A stretch of DNA of 64,000 nucleotides from an uncultured Roseburia sp. (GCA_900542495.1 UQNW01000013.1:28446-92445); one strand, 5' to 3'; positions 34,698-44,059 are shown, counted from the stretch's first letter. Notes: generated by a model from the letters alone, not told the origin. Made by a program: numbers and translations.

Positions 34698-36547
34698 GCC
34701 ACAACATCTTCAAACTGTGAATTATAAAGGTTTGCATAGAAACCGCCTGCTGCAAGAAGCTCCTCATGTCTGCCCTGCTCAATAATGTCACCGTCTTTCA
34801 TGACTAAGATCAGATCTGCATCACGAATTGTAGACAGTCTGTGTGCAATGACAAAACTGGTTCTTCCCTTCATCAGGTTATCCATTGCTTTCTGGATTTC
34901 AATCTCCGTTCTTGTATCGACCGAAGAAGTAGCCTCGTCTAAGATCAGGATCTTATTATCCGCAAGAATTGCTCTTGCGATTGTAAGGAGCTGCTTCTGT
35001 CCCTGCGATACATTACTTGCATCCTCATTCAGTTCCATCTGATAACCGCCCGGCAAAGTCTTGATAAAGTGGTCTGCCCTTGCTGCCTTAGCTGCTGCAA
35101 TGACTTCCTCATCCGTTGCATCCAGACGACCATAACGTATATTTTCCATAATCGTTCCTTTGAACAGCCAGGTATCCTGCAATACCATTCCAAACGCATC
35201 GCGGAGTTCCCTGCGGTTGAAATCTTTGATATTGTTTCCGTCCAGACAGATTGCACCACTGTTTACATCATAGAAACGCATGAGCAGTTTTACCATAGTT
35301 GTCTTTCCTGCGCCTGTCGGACCAACGATTGCAATTTTCTGTCCCGGTTTTACATCAGCACTGAAATCGTTGATAATGATCTGCTCCGGATTGTATCCGA
35401 AATGAACATGATCAAATGTAACTGCGCCAGTGATTTTTGATACATCTGCCGGATGTTCTGCAATCTGTTCTTCCTCTTCTTCCTCTAAAAACTCAAATAC
35501 ACGCTCGGAAGCTGCGGACATTGACTGCACCTGATTGATCACCTGCGCGATCTGCTGGATCGGCTGTGTGAAATTTTTCACATACTGGATAAACGCCTGG
35601 ATATCACCAATGGTAATGGTTCCGTTAATGGCAAGCAGTCCACCTGCCAAAGCAACACACGCATATCCTAAGTTTCCGACAAACATCATGATTGGCTGCA
35701 TCATACCGGATAAAAACTGTGATTTCCATGCAGAATCGTAAAGAATATCATTTGTCTTTTCAAATTCCTCAATGGTATCTTTTTCGCGGTTGAATGCCTT
35801 AATGACAAGATGACCGCCATATACTTCTTCCACCTGTCCGTTGATATGTCCTAAATATTCCTGCTGTGCGCGGAAGTACTTCTGTGATTTTTTTGTCACA
35901 AAACCGATCAGTCCCATGGAAATCGGTAAGATCACAATTGCGATCAGTGTCATCAGCGGCGAAATACTGAGCATCATCACCAGTACACCGATCAGAGTTG
36001 CAACTGACGTGATAATCGTGGTAATACTCTGGTTTAGTCCCTGCCCTAGCGTATCAACATCATTTGTGATGCGTGACAAAACCTCACCGTAAGTACGGCT
36101 CTCAAAATATTTCATCGGCATGCGGTTGATTTTTTCCGAAATTTCCTTTCTGAGCCGATAGCACACTTTCTGTGTGATTCCTGTCATGATCCAGCCCTGA
36201 ATAAAATTAAATATCGCACTGCATAAATACAGACCAAGCACAAATAAAAGAATGCTTCCGATTTTGCCAAAATCAATGCTTCCGGTTCCCTGAATCTTTG
36301 CCATTAACCCTTCTGACAGAGTTGTGGTTGCTTTTCCTAAGATTTTAGGTCCAACAACATTGAACACGGTAGAACATGCCGCGAAAAACATGACGATAAA
36401 AATAGCAATTTTATATTTTCCAATATAGCTCATCAGCTTTTTAATAGATTTCTTAAAATTCTTCGGTTTTTCTCCCGGCTGCATACCATGACCCATAGGT
36501 CCTCTTCTGCGTGGCTGCTGTGTCTTAAATTCCTGTTCTTTACTCAT
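34694..36547 (-). CDS. Heterodimeric ABC exporter, subunit with consensus ATP site
   Basis: Half-transporter of 617 residues: six transmembrane helices (about 50-340) and an ATPase domain. Walker A is GPTGAGKTTMVKL, Walker B ILILDEATSSVD with the catalytic Glu, and the switch His is in IAHRLST. Its signature is degenerate (NVSQGQ). This pairs with the partner encoded just upstream, which has a normal signature but a degenerate ATP site, the pattern of BmrC/BmrD-type exporters. The ATG at 36547 overlaps the upstream gene by 8 bp. Regulation by the adjacent MarR protein and export of a drug or peptide are inferred. Confidence 0.9.
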   Translation of the reverse strand: MSKEQEFKTQQPRRRGPMGHGMQPGEKPKNFKKSIKKLMSYIGKYKIAIFIVMFFAACSTVFNVVGPKILGKATTTLSEGLMAKIQGTGSIDFGKIGSILLFVLGLYLCSAIFNFIQGWIMTGITQKVCYRLRKEISEKINRMPMKYFESRTYGEVLSRITNDVDTLGQGLNQSITTIITSVATLIGVLVMMLSISPLMTLIAIVILPISMGLIGFVTKKSQKYFRAQQEYLGHINGQVEEVYGGHLVIKAFNREKDTIEEFEKTNDILYDSAWKSQFLSGMMQPIMMFVGNLGYACVALAGGLLAINGTITIGDIQAFIQYVKNFTQPIQQIAQVINQVQSMSAASERVFEFLEEEEEEQIAEHPADVSKITGAVTFDHVHFGYNPEQIIINDFSADVKPGQKIAIVGPTGAGKTTMVKLLMRFYDVNSGAICLDGNNIKDFNRRELRDAFGMVLQDTWLFKGTIMENIRYGRLDATDEEVIAAAKAARADHFIKTLPGGYQMELNEDASNVSQGQKQLLTIARAILADNKILILDEATSSVDTRTEIEIQKAMDNLMKGRTSFVIAHRLSTIRDADLILVMKDGDIIEQGRHEELLAAGGFYANLYNSQFEDVVA

Positions 36548-38708
36548 GCAAAGCCACCTCACTTTCCTCAAGTCCAAGTTCTTTTGCGGATAACTGCGAT
36601 TTTGCGATCTGCTGGTAAACTTCACATGACCTTAATAATTCCTCATGTGTGCCCTTTCCAACAATTTTTCCTTCATCTAAGACTAAGATCTGTTCTGCAT
36701 GCAAAATCGTGCTGATACGCTGTGCTACAATGATCACGGTGCTGTCTGTTACATTCTCGGCAAGTGCCTTTCGAAGTGCCGCATCTGTTTTTAAATCCAG
36801 TGCTGAAAAGCTATCGTCAAAAATAAAGATTTTCGGATCTTTTGCAATTGCTCTTGCAATTGCAAGTCTCTGCTTCTGTCCGCCGGAAACGTTGCTTCCG
36901 CCCTGTGCGATAGCACTCTCGTATTTATCATCTTTTGCCTCAATAAACTCCGTTGCCTGTGCAATTTCTGCTGCCTTTTTGATTTCCCCATCTGTCGCGT
37001 CATCTTTTCCAAAACGCAGGTTAGATGCGATCGTTCCGGAGAACAGAACACCCTTCTGCGGTACGAAACCGATCTCCTCACGAAGATCTGACATGGAAAT
37101 ATTCCGGATATCTTTTCCGTCAAGTGTGATACTTCCCTCTGTCACATCATACAGACGCGGGATCAGATTGACCAGTGTTGATTTCCCACAGCCGGTGCTT
37201 CCGATAATGGCAGTTGTCTGTCCCGGTTCTGCTGTAAAATCAATGTCATGGAGCACATCTTCTTCTGCACCCGGATATTTGAAGTTCACATGTGAAAACT
37301 GAACAACACCATTATGTGTTGTCACTTTTTCCGGTTCTTTTGCATCACGGATAGAGGATTTTGTCTGGATCACCTCATCGATACGATCTGCTGCAACCGC
37401 AGCACGAGGAAGCATGATCGACATCATGGTAAGCATTAAGAACGACATTACGATCATCATTGCATACGTGATAAACGCAGTCATTGCCCCAACCTGCATG
37501 GTTCCTGCATCAATTTTATGCGCGCCAACCCACACGATACCAACAGAAAGCAGGTTCATGATCATTGTCATACCCGGCATCATAAAGGTCATGACACGGT
37601 TGGTAAATAACATTGTTTTTGTCAGTTCTTTATTTGCCACGTCAAAACGTTCTTCTTCTTTTTTCTCCCTGCCAAAAGCACGGATAACAGAAAGTCCTGT
37701 CAAAATCTCTCTGGATACCAAGTTAATGTTATCCACTAATTTCTGCATCAGTTTGAATTTTGGCATTGTAACCGCCATAAGCACCATGACATAACCAAGG
37801 ATCACAATGATTGCAAGAACGATGATCCAGCCCATTCCTGCACCTGTCTGCATGACTTTAAGGACACCACCAAGTCCAAGGATCGGTGCATATGCGATCA
37901 TTCTAAGCAGCATGACCGATACCATCTGGATCTGCTGGATATCATTTGTACTTCTTGTGATAAGGGAAGCCGTTGAAAACTTATCCATTTCCGCATTGGA
38001 AAATCCGACTACCTGTTTGAATACTTTTTCACGCAATGTTTTACCGATTCCGGCACCGACACGGGATGCAAAAAATCCGACCAGAACCGTTACAATTCCG
38101 ATTACAAGCGCCATGCCGACCATTTTAAGTCCGGCTGTGACAAGATAGGTCTTCTGGATTTTATCTACATCCAGTCCGGCTGCTTTATCACAGGATACTG
38201 CATAGGCAACACCCATGGATTTTACCAGTGAGCTTCCCATTGTATTGATTGTATCTTCCACGCTGTCCCGCATGGAAAGCAGTGTATCTTTATCCAGCAT
38301 CTTTTCGTCTGTCCCGGTCTGCTTTGCAACGAGCTCTTTTACCGCAGATTCCTCCATGGCACTCATCTGATAATTCATGATAAGCGGAACTGATAACGTC
38401 TCGTCTATCTCATTTAATTCTGACTCGGATGTTACCTGCAGACGGTAAATCTCTCCGTCTTTTTCATAAATGCTCTCCCAGAGGCTTTCTTCGTCCTCAG
38501 TCATCATACACTTTGCCGTTTCGAACTCATCCGCAGTCAATGCCTCCGGCACTACGTGTTCCACACCATTGTTCTGGATACCAACATCAATGATATCCGA
38601 TGTGTAAGACGGTAGTGACAGATCACACCATGCCTGCACAAAGAGTAACGTAATGATAATCACGATTGATTTCCAATATGGAATCATATTTTTAAAAATC
38701 TTACTCAT
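36540..38708 (-). CDS. Heterodimeric ABC exporter, subunit with degenerate ATP site
   Basis: Half-transporter of 722 residues. An extra extracellular domain of about 130 residues (roughly 50-180, acidic) sits between the first two membrane helices, as in some Firmicutes multidrug exporters. Walker A (GSTGCGKSTLVNL) and signature (NVSGGQKQR) are normal. The Walker B catalytic Glu is Asp (IFIFDDSFSALD) and the switch His is Gln (IVAQRIST). The ATG at 38708 overlaps the marR end by 8 bp. It works with the next gene as one heterodimer. Confidence 0.9.
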   Translation of the reverse strand: MSKIFKNMIPYWKSIVIIITLLFVQAWCDLSLPSYTSDIIDVGIQNNGVEHVVPEALTADEFETAKCMMTEDEESLWESIYEKDGEIYRLQVTSESELNEIDETLSVPLIMNYQMSAMEESAVKELVAKQTGTDEKMLDKDTLLSMRDSVEDTINTMGSSLVKSMGVAYAVSCDKAAGLDVDKIQKTYLVTAGLKMVGMALVIGIVTVLVGFFASRVGAGIGKTLREKVFKQVVGFSNAEMDKFSTASLITRSTNDIQQIQMVSVMLLRMIAYAPILGLGGVLKVMQTGAGMGWIIVLAIIVILGYVMVLMAVTMPKFKLMQKLVDNINLVSREILTGLSVIRAFGREKKEEERFDVANKELTKTMLFTNRVMTFMMPGMTMIMNLLSVGIVWVGAHKIDAGTMQVGAMTAFITYAMMIVMSFLMLTMMSIMLPRAAVAADRIDEVIQTKSSIRDAKEPEKVTTHNGVVQFSHVNFKYPGAEEDVLHDIDFTAEPGQTTAIIGSTGCGKSTLVNLIPRLYDVTEGSITLDGKDIRNISMSDLREEIGFVPQKGVLFSGTIASNLRFGKDDATDGEIKKAAEIAQATEFIEAKDDKYESAIAQGGSNVSGGQKQRLAIARAIAKDPKIFIFDDSFSALDLKTDAALRKALAENVTDSTVIIVAQRISTILHAEQILVLDEGKIVGKGTHEELLRSCEVYQQIAKSQLSAKELGLEESEVALHE

Positions 38709-39168
38709 GTTCCCTTTCCTTTCTGCCTTGCCATTTTCTAGCTTCAATCTCTTTTTCCGCAATATGGTAAATGTTATCCAAATAAGAAATCAAGCGTTTC
38801 ATATCTGCCTCCTCCACCTGTGACATCACTGACTTTCCAAAATTCGACATTGTCTGTCTGGCTTCCTCTGTCAGTTGTCTTCCTGTTTCCGTCAGTTCCA
38901 CATAGGTGTTGCGCCTGTCATTCTTGTTGACATTCCGCTCCACGTATCCACGCTCCTCTAACCCTTTTAACGTTCTGGAAATTGCCGGAGGCAGCATCTT
39001 CGCCCGCGCAGCCAGTTCCGAAATCGTAATCTGACCGTTCTCTCCTTTATCCATGATCGTACACAGCACAAAAAAGTCTGTCTTACACAATTCCGGAAAC
39101 ATCTCGGAAAACTTCAGCTTTCGGAATTGATTCATCGACCGAAAAAGTTCTTCATATAATTTATCCAT
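38701..39168 (-). CDS. MarR-family transcriptional regulator
   Basis: A 155-residue winged-helix repressor. The DNA-binding core is ISELAARAKMLPPAISRTLKGLEERGYVER, followed by the wing NKNDRRNTYVELTETGRQL. It is first in an operon with the two ABC exporter subunits, each start overlapping the previous stop by 8 bp. Local repression of the exporter, relieved by an exported compound, is the likely arrangement. A TTAACA-N17-TGTTAA dyad upstream (39193-39221) may be its operator. Confidence 0.9.
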   Translation of the reverse strand: MDKLYEELFRSMNQFRKLKFSEMFPELCKTDFFVLCTIMDKGENGQITISELAARAKMLPPAISRTLKGLEERGYVERNVNKNDRRNTYVELTETGRQLTEEARQTMSNFGKSVMSQVEEADMKRLISYLDNIYHIAEKEIEARKWQGRKEREHE

Positions 39169-39192
39169 AATTCACTCACCGCCTGTCATTAG

Positions 39193-39221
39193 TTAACATT
39201 GTTATGTATTAAGTGTGTTAA
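39193..39221. promoter_or_regulatory. Candidate MarR operator
   Basis: TTAACA (39193-39198) and TGTTAA (39216-39221) form an inverted repeat with 17-bp spacing in the 58 bp upstream of the marR-ABC operon, where its promoter must lie. Assignment to MarR is by position only. Confidence 0.3.
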
Positions 39222-39226
39222 ATAAT

Positions 39227-39266
39227 AACACCGGCAAATATCTGTGTCAAGACATCTGCCGGTGTT
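39227..39266 (-). terminator. Terminator of aroD
   Basis: A 10-bp stem (AACACCGGCA with TGCCGGTGTT) and a 20-nt loop lie 20 bp beyond aroD, followed on the minus strand by ATTATTT. The T tract is weak. Confidence 0.65.
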
Positions 39267-39285
39267 TATAATAATTTTATAATTG

Positions 39286-40035
39286 TTACATAATTTTATG
39301 GATTCTCTCTAAGATGTCCGCTACCTCGTGCATCTCCATCTGCCCCGGTGCGCTCGCCTTTTTGTGTGCAGCAAAGGTAATAGCCGAACCAAAGCTCTCT
39401 CCGCACAGTCGGCTGATCATTCCCATTTTTCCCATGGACATTGTAATGACCGGCGTGTCCGGATTCTCTTCCTTGAACTCATACGTCACAGATAACAGTT
39501 TTAAAACATCCTCCATATTCTGTGGCATGACTGCAAGTTTTACAATATCTGCGCCTCCTGCACACATCTGCTCTAAGAGCATTTTCATGACCTCACGGTC
39601 TGGTGTCTCATAAAAATCGTGGTGGGAAGCAATGACTTTCAAGCCCTGTTTATGAAGCTTTCTGATTTTTCTTGCCGGATGCTCCTCCTCAAAAAATTCC
39701 AGATCAAGCAGATCCACGCACCCGGACTCTGCCGCAAGATCATGCAGATCGTTCAGTTCATCCGGTGCAAGTTCTCCCATACCGCCCTGCTTTTTTGTGC
39801 GGAATGTATACAAAAAAATCTTTTCTTTCATACATTCCGCTGCCGCAGCAAACACTTCCCGCACCGCATTGTAATTCTTATAATCCTCAAACGCATCTAT
39901 ACGCCACTCGATCACATCCGCTTCACTGCCTGCAAGCGTCTGCAGTTCCGCAATGATCTCCTCTTTCTTCGTTTCCATGACTGGAACACATAAAAGTGGT
40001 TTTCCTGCCCCAATTGTTTTTCCTTTTATCTCCAT
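39286..40035 (-). CDS. aroD: 3-dehydroquinate dehydratase, type I
   Basis: Schiff-base dehydratase of the shikimate pathway, 249 residues. The catalytic Lys is in DIVKLAVMPQ and the general-base His in ASHHDFYETP. EWRIDAFEDY at the N terminus is also conserved. The ATG at 40035 is chosen because GGAG lies 11 bp upstream; the ATG at 40068 has none. It is divergent from the DAHP synthase gene, so two steps of the aromatic pathway share a 178-bp intergenic region. Confidence 0.93.
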   Translation of the reverse strand: MEIKGKTIGAGKPLLCVPVMETKKEEIIAELQTLAGSEADVIEWRIDAFEDYKNYNAVREVFAAAAECMKEKIFLYTFRTKKQGGMGELAPDELNDLHDLAAESGCVDLLDLEFFEEEHPARKIRKLHKQGLKVIASHHDFYETPDREVMKMLLEQMCAGGADIVKLAVMPQNMEDVLKLLSVTYEFKEENPDTPVITMSMGKMGMISRLCGESFGSAITFAAHKKASAPGQMEMHEVADILERIHKIM

Positions 40036-40151
40036 TGATGTTCCCGCTCCTTTTTCCTTTATATCCATTATTTTAAAACACTACGATTCACTATGCAACG
40101 AAACATGAATATTTTTTATGGATTGTATAAAAAATTGGAACGCCTATGAAT

Positions 40152-40180
40152 TTGACAACTTATTCACAATCTATTAGAAT
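40152..40180 (+). promoter_or_regulatory. Promoter of the DAHP synthase gene
   Basis: A consensus -35 TTGACA (40152-40157) and TAGAAT -10 (40175-40180) with exactly 17-bp spacing. The leader is about 27 nt and contains the AAAGGAGAG ribosome site, so it leaves no room for a T-box or attenuator. Confidence 0.85.
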
Positions 40181-40213
40181 GGCTGGTAGTACATACTAAA
40201 GGAGAGATTCAAC

Positions 40214-41245
40214 ATGAGTTTTACATTTTTAAATGAATTACCTTCTCCTGCCCAGATCAAGGAAAGATATCCTCTGTCAGAGAAACTGCAGGAGTTAAAA
40301 AAACAGCGTGACGCAGAGATCAGCAATGTGATCAAAGGCCTTGACAACCGTTTTCTTGTCATCATCGGACCTTGTTCTGCAGACAACGAAGATTCCGTAT
40401 GCGATTATGTCAGCCGTCTCACTTCCATTCAGGAAGATGTCAAGGACAAGCTGATCATCATCCCACGTGTTTACACGAATAAACCACGTACCACCGGCGA
40501 AGGCTACAAAGGAATTGCTTCCCAGCCTGACCCTGAAAAAGCCCCGGATATGTTGGAAGGACTGATCGCCATGCGCAAAATGCACATCCGTGCCATTGAA
40601 GAAAGCGGTCTCACCTGTGCAGACGAAATGCTTTACCCTGAAAACTGGGGATATGTAGAAGACCTGCTCTCCTACGTTGCGATCGGTGCACGTTCCGTGG
40701 AAGACCAGCAGCACCGTCTTACCGTCAGCGGTTTCGATGTTGCATCCGGTATGAAGAATCCTACCAGTGGAGATTTTGCCGTTATGCTCAACTCCGTTTA
40801 TGCTGCCCAGCATCCACATCATTTTGTTTACCGTGGCTATGAAGTGGAGACAACTGGAAATCCATTAACCCACGTTGTACTTCGTGGTGCTGTAAGCAAA
40901 CACGGCAACAGCACACAGAATTATCACTATGAGGATCTGATCCGTCTCTGTGATATGTATGCGAAAATGGATCTTGTAAACCCGGCTGCCATTATTGATG
41001 CTAACCACTCCAATTCCGGCAAGCAGTTCAAAGAACAGATCCGAATTGTCAAGGAAGTGATGCACAACCGCCAGTTGTCCGACGATATCCGCCGCATGGT
41101 AAAAGGTGTGATGATCGAGAGTTACATTGAAGAAGGTTCCCAGAAGATTCACGATCATATTTATGGTAAATCCATTACCGATCCTTGTCTTGGCTGGGAA
41201 GATTCCAAGAAACTGATTTATGATATCGCGGAGATGTGTAAATAA
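40214..41245 (+). CDS. aroF: 3-deoxy-7-phosphoheptulonate synthase (AroF/G type)
   Basis: First step of the shikimate pathway: phosphoenolpyruvate plus erythrose-4-phosphate to DAHP. The 343-residue protein belongs to the class I AroFGH group. Seen are LVIIGPCSADN, RVYTNKPRTTGEGYKG, the metal-site GHPHHF-equivalent QHPHHFVYRG, LRGAVSKHGNSTQNYHYED and IDANHSNSGKQ. Which aromatic acid inhibits it cannot be read, so the F/G/H letter is nominal. It has its own strong promoter and terminator. Confidence 0.93.
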   Translation: MSFTFLNELPSPAQIKERYPLSEKLQELKKQRDAEISNVIKGLDNRFLVIIGPCSADNEDSVCDYVSRLTSIQEDVKDKLIIIPRVYTNKPRTTGEGYKGIASQPDPEKAPDMLEGLIAMRKMHIRAIEESGLTCADEMLYPENWGYVEDLLSYVAIGARSVEDQQHRLTVSGFDVASGMKNPTSGDFAVMLNSVYAAQHPHHFVYRGYEVETTGNPLTHVVLRGAVSKHGNSTQNYHYEDLIRLCDMYAKMDLVNPAAIIDANHSNSGKQFKEQIRIVKEVMHNRQLSDDIRRMVKGVMIESYIEEGSQKIHDHIYGKSITDPCLGWEDSKKLIYDIAEMCK

Positions 41246-41254
41246 TTTTCACTT

Positions 41255-41297
41255 AAAAAAGTCTGCTGACAGGTACTACCTGCCAGCAGACTTTTTT
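41255..41297. terminator. Bidirectional terminator between DAHP synthase and the membrane-protein gene
   Basis: A long stem, AAAAAAGTCTGCTG-CAGGT with ACCTG-CAGCAGACTTTTTT, one bulge pair and a 3-nt loop, lies between convergent genes. It has A and T tracts on both sides and can end both transcripts. Confidence 0.92.
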
Positions 41298-41342
41298 CAT
41301 GCACCATAGAGTACTCATTTTTCATTACAGATCTGATGAAGA

Positions 41343-42395
41343 TTATTCCGCACGGGACATAGCTTCTTCGTAATCTTTTGTGCCTTTCCAGATCTCTTCT
41401 TTGTAAGGATTCTTCTTTAACTTCATAGAACGTTTGATGATCGCAGCGAATACAACAACGTTGACCACAATTGAAAGAACAGAGATCACACCCTGCGCTG
41501 TTGGATCTGCTGCTGTTGGATGTGTAGCTGCATCCATGAATCCGTCTGCGTAAAGTCTTGGGATAACTGCAAATTTTCCCTGATCCTGGAATAATGGGAA
41601 TACCTGGGCAAACATACACCATAATGCTAATGTGTTAGCACGGTTCTGAATCCAGCCACCTTTGTTCCAGAATGCTGCTGCAAATGTAGGTGCAAGCAAT
41701 AAAGCAACACCACAATACCAGGAATGAGTTGGAAGGTTCAAGTATGTATACTGGAAGTTCCATACATCATAAGCTAAAATGAACATCCATGTCATATCCG
41801 GCCATAACATATCATCTTTTTTCTTGGAAGTGTAGATTCCCCACCAGCCTGTCATACATAAGATATTGATAATACCTGCAAGACCGTTGAGAATATTCCA
41901 CCATCCGCCGTATAACCATACGCCTTCAGAAGATAACCACCAGCTTGTTCCTGTCTCTGCAAGTGCATGAGCACCTCTGATTGCAGATTCGAAATCACTA
42001 CAAACTGCGATTAAAATGTTGATTGCTACGATAACAAATGGGAAAGCTTTAAACCACTGTGTTTTACCAACACCCCATTTGTATTTGAGCATCATAAAAC
42101 CGATACATCCGGCTGTAGCTGCATATAACTTCGCATAATGGAACCAGCTTGTCATATGTACATATGTATTGTTATTAAGTGCCCATTCAGCTCCCGCTGC
42201 TGCTGAAACGTAAATTGCAATAAAGTAAACTGTCAGAATAATTGGAAGAACAACGAAACATAACATTCCGCCGACTTTTGTACGTCTGGCAATCTCATTT
42301 GCAAGTACGAGACAGGCAAAAACTAAAATCCAACCAAGAAACTGCCATGCAGCTCCTTCGCCGTAAACCTGAAACAACAGTCCATGATTTAACAT
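41343..42395 (-). CDS. Polytopic membrane protein (DUF5692-like)
   Basis: A 350-residue protein with about nine transmembrane segments and many Trp residues (for example WWLSSEGVWLYGGWWN and WPDMTWMFILAYDVWNFQY). The pattern resembles the DUF5692 family as I remember it; no function is known. The charged C-terminal tail (KEEIWKGTKDYEEAMSRAE) is cytoplasmic by the positive-inside rule. GGGAGG precedes the ATG. It has its own promoter with a GntR/FadR-like operator, so expression is probably switched by a small molecule, and a transport role is possible. Confidence 0.75.
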   Translation of the reverse strand: MLNHGLLFQVYGEGAAWQFLGWILVFACLVLANEIARRTKVGGMLCFVVLPIILTVYFIAIYVSAAAGAEWALNNNTYVHMTSWFHYAKLYAATAGCIGFMMLKYKWGVGKTQWFKAFPFVIVAINILIAVCSDFESAIRGAHALAETGTSWWLSSEGVWLYGGWWNILNGLAGIINILCMTGWWGIYTSKKKDDMLWPDMTWMFILAYDVWNFQYTYLNLPTHSWYCGVALLLAPTFAAAFWNKGGWIQNRANTLALWCMFAQVFPLFQDQGKFAVIPRLYADGFMDAATHPTAADPTAQGVISVLSIVVNVVVFAAIIKRSMKLKKNPYKEEIWKGTKDYEEAMSRAE

Positions 42396-42425
42396 ATTGT
42401 TTCCTCCCTTGTAAAATTTTTTATT

Positions 42426-42478
42426 CTGGTCATACCAGTGATTGTTATTATTTTAACACTTATTTTATAAAGTTTCAA
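42426..42478 (-). promoter_or_regulatory. Promoter and GntR/FadR-like operator of the membrane-protein gene
   Basis: On the minus strand TTGAAA (42473-42478) and TAAAAT (42450-42455) are 17 bp apart. The perfect dyad CTGGTATGACCAG (42426-42438) falls at about +5 to +17. TGGT-N3-ACCA is the core of FadR-subfamily GntR operators. Upstream of it (42479-42612) is AT-rich DNA with no gene. Confidence 0.55.
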
Positions 42479-42612
42479 CATTATTTACATTTTCATATAC
42501 TTTTTGACAATATTGTATATCATTTCCAGTTGCTTTTTTTCATTTTTTGCAGGTTTTTTGAGAAAATCTGTTTATATAGCACCCTTTTCCGCGTTTATTT
42601 TGCTTGATTTCC

Positions 42613-42663
42613 AAGAAAAAAGATGTTCTGTGGTACAACCAGAGCCACGAACATCTTTTTCTT
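42613..42663 (-). terminator. Terminator after the small gene at 42709
   Basis: A 15-bp stem (AAGAAAAAAGATGTTC region against GAACATCTTTTTCTT), with an inner GTGG/CCAC pair, lies 45 bp past the gene stop. It probably ends the sortase transcript too. Confidence 0.85.
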
Positions 42664-42708
42664 ACATCCTGTTTACTTAAAATGGTTAAGATACCTCGTC
42701 TGTATCAA

Positions 42709-43167
42709 TTAGTTTTCATCCTCAATCACAAGCTTGCCCGCTGTCACTTCCATGAATACGCTCTCCGGGTCCGCCTTTTTCATAGTAAGAAGTAATTCCC
42801 ACAGATTATGGATCTGGTTTGCCAGAACACCGGATGCCTGAATTGCATATGGCAGCAGCATTGGAAGCTGGAACACGCGGATGCCAAGCGGCGGCATAAA
42901 GATCATATTCGTTGTATGCACCTTATCCCCTGCAGTTTTGATCATCTCATAGGTGATCATCAGAAAATCCTGTCCTTTGTATTTGCAATAATAAGAAACA
43001 TAGCACTCGTCAATCGTCCAGGAAACACCGTCCTCTACTTCTACCGGTTTCTCAGCCGCTTCATTATTTTCGGTTGTCTGCACACTGATATTCCAGTGGA
43101 TTTTCCCTTCCTTTGTATCATTGTACATCTCTGTCAGCATATGGCTTAATTCTTCTGGTCTTTTCAT
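42709..43167 (-). CDS. Small protein downstream of sortase, unrecognised
   Basis: I do not recognise this 152-residue protein. It has no signal peptide. The N-terminal half is charged (MKRPEELSHMLTEMYNDTKEGK). The centre reads YVSYYCKYKGQDFLMITYE, and the C-terminal half is more hydrophobic (MIFMPPLGIRVFQLPMLLPYA) but lacks a clear membrane helix. AAGGAG precedes the ATG. It lies 28 bp after the sortase gene on the same strand and shares its terminator, so co-transcription is likely, though a role in the surface system is not shown. Confidence 0.7.
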   Translation of the reverse strand: MKRPEELSHMLTEMYNDTKEGKIHWNISVQTTENNEAAEKPVEVEDGVSWTIDECYVSYYCKYKGQDFLMITYEMIKTAGDKVHTTNMIFMPPLGIRVFQLPMLLPYAIQASGVLANQIHNLWELLLTMKKADPESVFMEVTAGKLVIEDEN

Positions 43168-43195
43168 TGTTTTTCTCCTTGTAATTCCATAGTTT

Positions 43196-43987
43196 CTATT
43201 TTTCTAACGCATGTTCCCCGATGCGCACTGCATGCACCACAAAACGGTTGCCTGTTGTAGAACAGGTCGAAAGTGTCATGATATGGTCATCTTTTGTGAC
43301 CTTCACTCCTGTATCATCATAGGACTTTTGCAGCATATTATCAATAAATTTCTGAAAGGTATCATCCGGTGCAAAGCCGACCGTGTAGACTGCATCCGTC
43401 TCCGGCACATCATAATAGGCAAAAATCTGATAACGGTACGCCATTTCCGTTGTATAGATTGTAAAAAACTGATGATCTTTGTAAAAATCCTCTGTCTTAT
43501 ATTTTTTCAGACTGCCAAACATACTTAAGTTTTTCATGTTGTGACCATACAAAATCGTATGATAATCCCAAAAATCCGGCGTATTCATTCCTTCCATAAA
43601 AATACATCCTGCAATCGTCTGATTTCCATAAATATCGGTGCGGAGATATTTTTCATCATCCCCCGAATATAAAACCGGGTAACTGATCTGGTCGAGCTTG
43701 TCAAAAAGAATCCAGCCGATGATATCCGGATTGATTTCCTGCAATTTTTCTAACTGAACATCCACATCTGTATACCACGAATCATCTTCCCCCGTGTCCG
43801 CCACATTTTCTTCCTTATCCGCCTGTTCGTTTTGGGAAACATAGGTTTCCTTCAATGCCTCATAGGTATCGTTCGACTTTTTGTAGTTCAAAAGATTTGG
43901 CACAAGCATGGCAAGCGCAATGGCGATCAACGCAATTCCAAGAAGGAAAAGAAGGATCGTGGAACGGTCACTTTTCTTTTTTATCAT
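43196..43987 (-). CDS. srtB: Class B sortase
   Basis: Membrane transpeptidase that joins secreted proteins to the wall or to each other; 263 residues. One N-terminal transmembrane helix (about 10-30) is followed by a charged linker and the sortase fold. The catalytic His is in ILYGHNMKN, the Cys in TLSTCSTTG, and the Arg in NRFVVHAVR. The ATG at 43987 follows GGGGGA. Its likely substrate within the locus is the AVKTGD-ending protein at 52291-53094. It lies just downstream of the TasA-like gene, separated by a terminator. Confidence 0.92.
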   Translation of the reverse strand: MIKKKSDRSTILLFLLGIALIAIALAMLVPNLLNYKKSNDTYEALKETYVSQNEQADKEENVADTGEDDSWYTDVDVQLEKLQEINPDIIGWILFDKLDQISYPVLYSGDDEKYLRTDIYGNQTIAGCIFMEGMNTPDFWDYHTILYGHNMKNLSMFGSLKKYKTEDFYKDHQFFTIYTTEMAYRYQIFAYYDVPETDAVYTVGFAPDDTFQKFIDNMLQKSYDDTGVKVTKDDHIMTLSTCSTTGNRFVVHAVRIGEHALEK

Positions 43988-44059
43988 AGTATCCCCCATT
44001 TTCATATGTCCTGACTTCGTAATGAATCCGGACAGGTACTTTTTTATTTTACCATAAAA

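Noticed and set aside
36649..37302. A 217-codon plus-strand open frame inside the ABC exporter gene
   Set aside because: Antisense shadow of the conserved ATPase domain; no ribosome site and no recognisable protein features.
40069..40213. A T-box or attenuator in front of DAHP synthase
   Set aside because: The consensus promoter leaves a leader of only about 27 nt, too short for such an element.
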